DNA of 6,219 bases. Source: an uncultured Clostridia bacterium (GTDB lineage: Bacteria > Bacillota > Clostridia > Christensenellales > Borkfalkiaceae). The notes under the pieces are model-generated. The model was not told the origin of the DNA and ran no database searches. It saw only the letters and a program-made list of their open reading frames with translations. Made by a program: the position numbers and the translations under genes. This document shows positions 5,754 to 6,219 of the stretch, piece by piece. The stretch's first letter is position 1, and every line of letters starts with the position of its first letter. The stretch spans positions 1-6,219 of the forward strand of contig CANPWF010000106.1 in assembly GCA_947581885.1 (NCBI GenBank), read 5' to 3'.

Positions 5754-6219
5754 ATGCCCAATACCATTTTAACGCCCGTAACGCTTTGGCGGAACTTCGA
5801 CGACAGCCTTCCCCCCGACGAGGAGATCGTATCCGAAACGAGGGAGAACGGCGTTTGCTATCGCGACCTCTTCATCAAGGGGAGGCAGACGGGAAAAGGG
5901 CGGGTGCGCATCTATTGCCGCTACGTCTTTCCCGAGGATACGGAGGAATTTCCCGTCGTCATGATCCTCTTCGAGATGGGATTTCCCTTCGATGCCGCCT
6001 TTGCGGAGGGGTTCGTCAAGGAAGGATACGGTGTACTTTGCGTCGACTATTGCGGCGACCGCGGGGCGGAAGGACTGCATACCGAATATCCCCCCGAGAT
6101 CGACTACGCCAACTTCGCCCGCGTCGGAAGGCACATCGAATACGCCGAGCCCACCGCCCGCGAGACGAGCTGGTACGAATGGGCGGCGGTCGCCCGCTAT
6201 GCCGCCCGCTATCTCGACG
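5754..6219 (+). CDS. Alpha/beta-hydrolase-like protein, N-terminal part (runs off the window)
   Basis: The ATG at 5754 begins two bases after the sbcC stop and has GGAG (5745-5748) five bases upstream, so the gene is co-transcribed and probably co-translated with sbcDC. The frame stays open for 155 codons to the window edge with the same G/C-ending codon use. Residues 67-74 (PVVMILFE) and 91-99 (GYGVLCVDY) look like core beta strands of an alpha/beta hydrolase, and the second runs into GDRG as in acetyl-xylan-esterase and dipeptidyl-peptidase relatives. Residues 139-154 (SWYEWAAVARYAARYL) resemble the helix that usually precedes the nucleophile elbow. The nucleophile and the rest of the triad lie beyond the window, so activity cannot be judged. 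The usual HG after the first core strand is replaced by FEMG. There is no signal peptide, so it is probably cytoplasmic. The gene is certain; the family is a moderate call. Confidence 0.7.
   Translation, partial: MPNTILTPVTLWRNFDDSLPPDEEIVSETRENGVCYRDLFIKGRQTGKGRVRIYCRYVFPEDTEEFPVVMILFEMGFPFDAAFAEGFVKEGYGVLCVDYCGDRGAEGLHTEYPPEIDYANFARVGRHIEYAEPTARETSWYEWAAVARYAARYLD

Overview
The window looks like chromosomal DNA from a moderately GC-rich member of the Bacillota, probably an uncultured Clostridia-type lineage. The evidence is a DnaD-family replication initiation protein (essentially restricted to Bacillota and their phages), GGAGG-type ribosome binding sites, and codon use rich in G/C at third positions across all genes. 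The genus cannot be told from this sequence. Nothing suggests a mobile element, CRISPR array, rRNA or tRNA.

Layout from left to right: (1) the last 24 codons of an unidentified plus-strand gene (2-76). (2) A perfect 28-bp palindrome flanked by A and T runs (106-133), which works as a shared terminator for the two converging genes. (3) A large minus-strand gene (186-1886) for a DnaD-domain replication protein. It has an N-terminal winged helix, several DnaB_2/DnaD-type helical modules, and a C-terminal tail resembling the zinc-binding N-terminal domain of the helicase loader DnaI/DnaC, without the ATPase domain. (4) A 149-bp divergent intergenic region with two promoters arranged as near mirror images around position 1967/1968, each TTGCTT-17 bp-TATAAT/TATACT, plus two further palindromes. 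(5) A tightly packed plus-strand operon: sbcD (2036-3181), sbcC (3178-5751, ATGA overlap), and the start of an alpha/beta-hydrolase-like gene (5754 to the window edge, two bases after the sbcC stop).

Functionally, SbcD (Mre11-type nuclease) and SbcC (Rad50-type ATPase) form a complex that processes DNA ends, hairpins and protein-blocked ends. The divergent gene belongs to the primosome/helicase-loading pathway, so replication initiation or restart and end repair share one control region. The points most worth a second look are the DnaD protein ending in an ATPase-less helicase-loader domain, the SbcC without a CXXC zinc hook, and the dyad-symmetric bidirectional promoter. The core genes are known families. 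I do not see a wholly new system here, only unusual versions of known components.
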